A stretch of DNA of 64,000 nucleotides from Candidatus Binatia bacterium (GTDB taxonomy: Bacteria; Desulfobacterota; Binatia; Bin18), in contig JAJDTY010000007.1 in the NCBI GenBank assembly GCA_022826945.1, forward strand, positions 132,501 to 196,500, in the 5' to 3' direction. This document shows positions 62,453 through 64,000 of this stretch, one piece after another. Below the pieces are notes generated by a model. The model searched no databases, was not told the origin of the DNA, and worked only from the letters and a program-made list of their open reading frames with translations. A program made the translations under genes and the position numbers. Each line of letters starts with the position of its first letter. The first letter of the stretch is position 1.

Positions 62453-64000
62453 TTATGGCCCCTCGCGATGAACGCCGGACCGGTCTCCATAGCGTTCCAT
62501 TTGAGCGAACTTATTGAGCGCATTAGTGAAGGCCAACGCACTGGCCATAATAATGTCAGTGTGGGAGCCCTGGCCGTTCACGGAGGTGCCGTTTTTGCGC
62601 AGGAGGCACGAGACCTCGCCCTGGGCATCGGTCCCGCCGGTGATGGATTTGACCGAGTAGCGCTCTAACTTCAGGTCCATTTGCGCAATCTGCGCAATCG
62701 CCTTATAACAGGCGTCAACCATACCGTCGCCGGAGGCGTTCTCGATCAATTCCTCGCCGTTCACCTTCATCTTCACCGTGGCATGCGGAACCGCCATGCT
62801 GGATGAGGTAACATTCATATACAGCAACTCGTATTTCTCGGGGATACGGGCCGTCTCTTCCATCACAATCGCCATCAGGTCTTCATCGTAGACGCTCTTT
62901 TTCTTGTCGGCCAAGGCCTTAAAACGCATGAAGGCCTTATTCATATCGGTCCCCGTATAATCAATGCCCAGGAATTTCAGCCGCTCAATAAAAGCGTGCC
63001 GACCCGAGTGTTTTCCCAAGACGAGTCTATTGCTGTCCAAGCCTATTGTCTGGGGCTGCATGATTTCATAGGTCAGCTTGTATTTCAGGACGCCGTCCTG
63101 ATGAATGCCGGCTTCGTGGGCAAAGGCATTATCACCGACCACCGGCTTGTTGATGGGGACGGTAATGCCGGTGATTTGAGACAGGAGTTGACTGGAGGGG
63201 TAAATCTGTTCGGTCACGACCTGGGTGGCGACATTGGCGAACACATCCTCGCGCGTTCGGAGTGCCATGACCACTTCTTCCATGGAGGTATTCCCCGCGC
63301 GTTCGCCTATACCGTTAATCGTGCACTCCACTTGGCGGGCGCCGTTCTCAATGGCCGCCAGGGAGTTCGCTACGGCCAAGCCCAAATCGTTATGGCAATG
63401 CGCACTCCACGTCACATCTTCACCGCCGGGAACCATTTCCCGCAGATACTGAAACAGAGCACCGAACTGATGAGGAATGGCATAGCCGGTGGTATCCGGG
63501 ACGTTAATGGTCACGGCTCCGGCCCGAATGACCTCACCGAAAATCTGGACCAGAAAGTCACGGTCCGTGCGGGAGGCGTCTTCAGCTGAGAACTCGACAT
63601 AGTCAAGGTGTTTTTTCGCATATTCGACCGCCCAGACCGCAGCGTCAACGCACTCCTGACGACTCATCATGAGTTTATGTTTGAGATGAATGTCGGAGGT
63701 AGCAATAAAAATATGCACCCCAGGATGCTTGGCCTGCTCGACGGCCCGAATCGCGCGCCGAATATCGTCCTCCTTGGTACGCGACAGACTCAGGACAATA
63801 GGCGTTGAGACGAGTTCGGCAACACGCCGGACCGATTCAAAGTCTCCCTCTGATGACGCGGCGAAGCCGGCCTCGATCACGTCCACATTGAGCTTTTCGA
63901 GCTGTCCGGCGACCATCACTTTTTCTTCAATATTCATGGTCGCGCCGGGCGACTGCTCACCGTCGCGCAGCGTGGTATCAAAAATTCTTACAAATTCGCG
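62453..64000 (-). CDS. leuA: 2-isopropylmalate synthase (N-terminus outside window)
   Basis: This is the first step of leucine synthesis. The frame is open to the window edge, reading REFVRIFDTTLRDGEQSPGA before MNIEEKV, so the gene begins beyond 64000 and only a few residues are missing. DTTLRDGEQSPG, SAHCHNDLGLAVANS and CTINGIGERAGN are diagnostic of the HMGL-like synthase. The C-terminal part (VKMKVNGEELIENASGDGMVDACY onwards) is the leucine-binding regulatory domain, so leucine feedback is expected. About 515 residues lie in the window. Confidence 0.96.
   Translation of the reverse strand, partial: REFVRIFDTTLRDGEQSPGATMNIEEKVMVAGQLEKLNVDVIEAGFAASSEGDFESVRRVAELVSTPIVLSLSRTKEDDIRRAIRAVEQAKHPGVHIFIATSDIHLKHKLMMSRQECVDAAVWAVEYAKKHLDYVEFSAEDASRTDRDFLVQIFGEVIRAGAVTINVPDTTGYAIPHQFGALFQYLREMVPGGEDVTWSAHCHNDLGLAVANSLAAIENGARQVECTINGIGERAGNTSMEEVVMALRTREDVFANVATQVVTEQIYPSSQLLSQITGITVPINKPVVGDNAFAHEAGIHQDGVLKYKLTYEIMQPQTIGLDSNRLVLGKHSGRHAFIERLKFLGIDYTGTDMNKAFMRFKALADKKKSVYDEDLMAIVMEETARIPEKYELLYMNVTSSSMAVPHATVKMKVNGEELIENASGDGMVDACYKAIAQIAQMDLKLERYSVKSITGGTDAQGEVSCLLRKNGTSVNGQGSHTDIIMASALAFTNALNKFAQMERYGDRSGVHREGP

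Overview
The window reads as chromosomal DNA of a Gram-negative bacterium. It encodes several predicted lipoproteins, a tripartite RND efflux system with an outer-membrane factor, leucyl/phenylalanyl-tRNA-protein transferase, a diaminopimelate pathway and plant-type glutathione synthesis. A partial 16S rRNA gene (minus strand, positions 1-1062) will place it. The arg gene order running into a lipoprotein and dap genes is like what I recall from Desulfobacterota such as Geobacter. The 16S looks deltaproteobacterial or Tectomicrobia/Entotheonella-like, but this is an impression only. No transposases, integrases, phage genes or CRISPR arrays were seen.

Layout. 1-1.4 kb: 5' two thirds of 16S rRNA with its leader and promoter. 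1.4-6.2 kb: tldD, tldE and a DnaQ/UvrC-type hybrid nuclease. 6.3-9.3 kb: a compact three-gene unit (PEP-mutase-like/nucleotidyltransferase fusion, QW-repeat toroid protein, small Rieske protein) that I cannot match to a described pathway. 9.4-16.4 kb (minus): cusCBA-type metal efflux with a small Cys-rich exported protein upstream. 16.5-20 kb: class V aminotransferase, lipoprotein, methyltransferase, YD-repeat-like lipoprotein. 20.1-27.5 kb: a coherent sulfur-oxidation module (persulfide dioxygenase-rhodanese, fused SoeB-SoeC-like protein, SoeA-like molybdoenzyme, SulP transporter). 27.5-29 kb: yefM-yoeB toxin-antitoxin pair and a zinc-ribbon gene interrupted by two in-frame TAG codons. 29.2-36.1 kb: plant-type gshA, acoA/acoB/acoX-like genes, a 2-hydroxyacid dehydrogenase, a cupredoxin-like lipoprotein and a PuuD-like membrane protein. 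36.3-39.5 kb: crcB, a kinase, a candidate selenoprotein of the AhpD/carboxymuconolactone decarboxylase family, and aat. 39.6-48.5 kb (minus): argB-argD-argF-argG-argH-lipoprotein-dapF-dapA-dapB. 48.6-55.6 kb: DUF4124 protein, chdC/hemQ, thiO-like oxidase, CDGSH protein, a secreted tandem-repeat protein, DUF2231 protein, Rieske protein, rRNA methyltransferase, GNAT. 55.7-64 kb: tRNA-Pro(CGG), plsY, glnB-glnA behind a sigma-54-type promoter, SDR, LMW phosphatase, CoA-binding protein, Nudix hydrolase, then leuB and partial leuA on the minus strand.

How genes work together. Glutathione made through gshA would supply the persulfide substrate of the sulfur module, whose product sulfite could be oxidised by the SoeABC-like complex and the sulfate moved by SulP. 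The arg and dap genes form a biosynthetic block. glnB-glnA is the nitrogen-assimilation core. Several genes lack a Shine-Dalgarno sequence and instead carry a TANNNT element 8-9 bases before the start codon, which suggests leaderless transcripts. The most unusual items are the UGA-containing AhpD-like gene with a SECIS-like hairpin, the PEP-mutase-like cassette, and the twice amber-interrupted zinc-ribbon gene.
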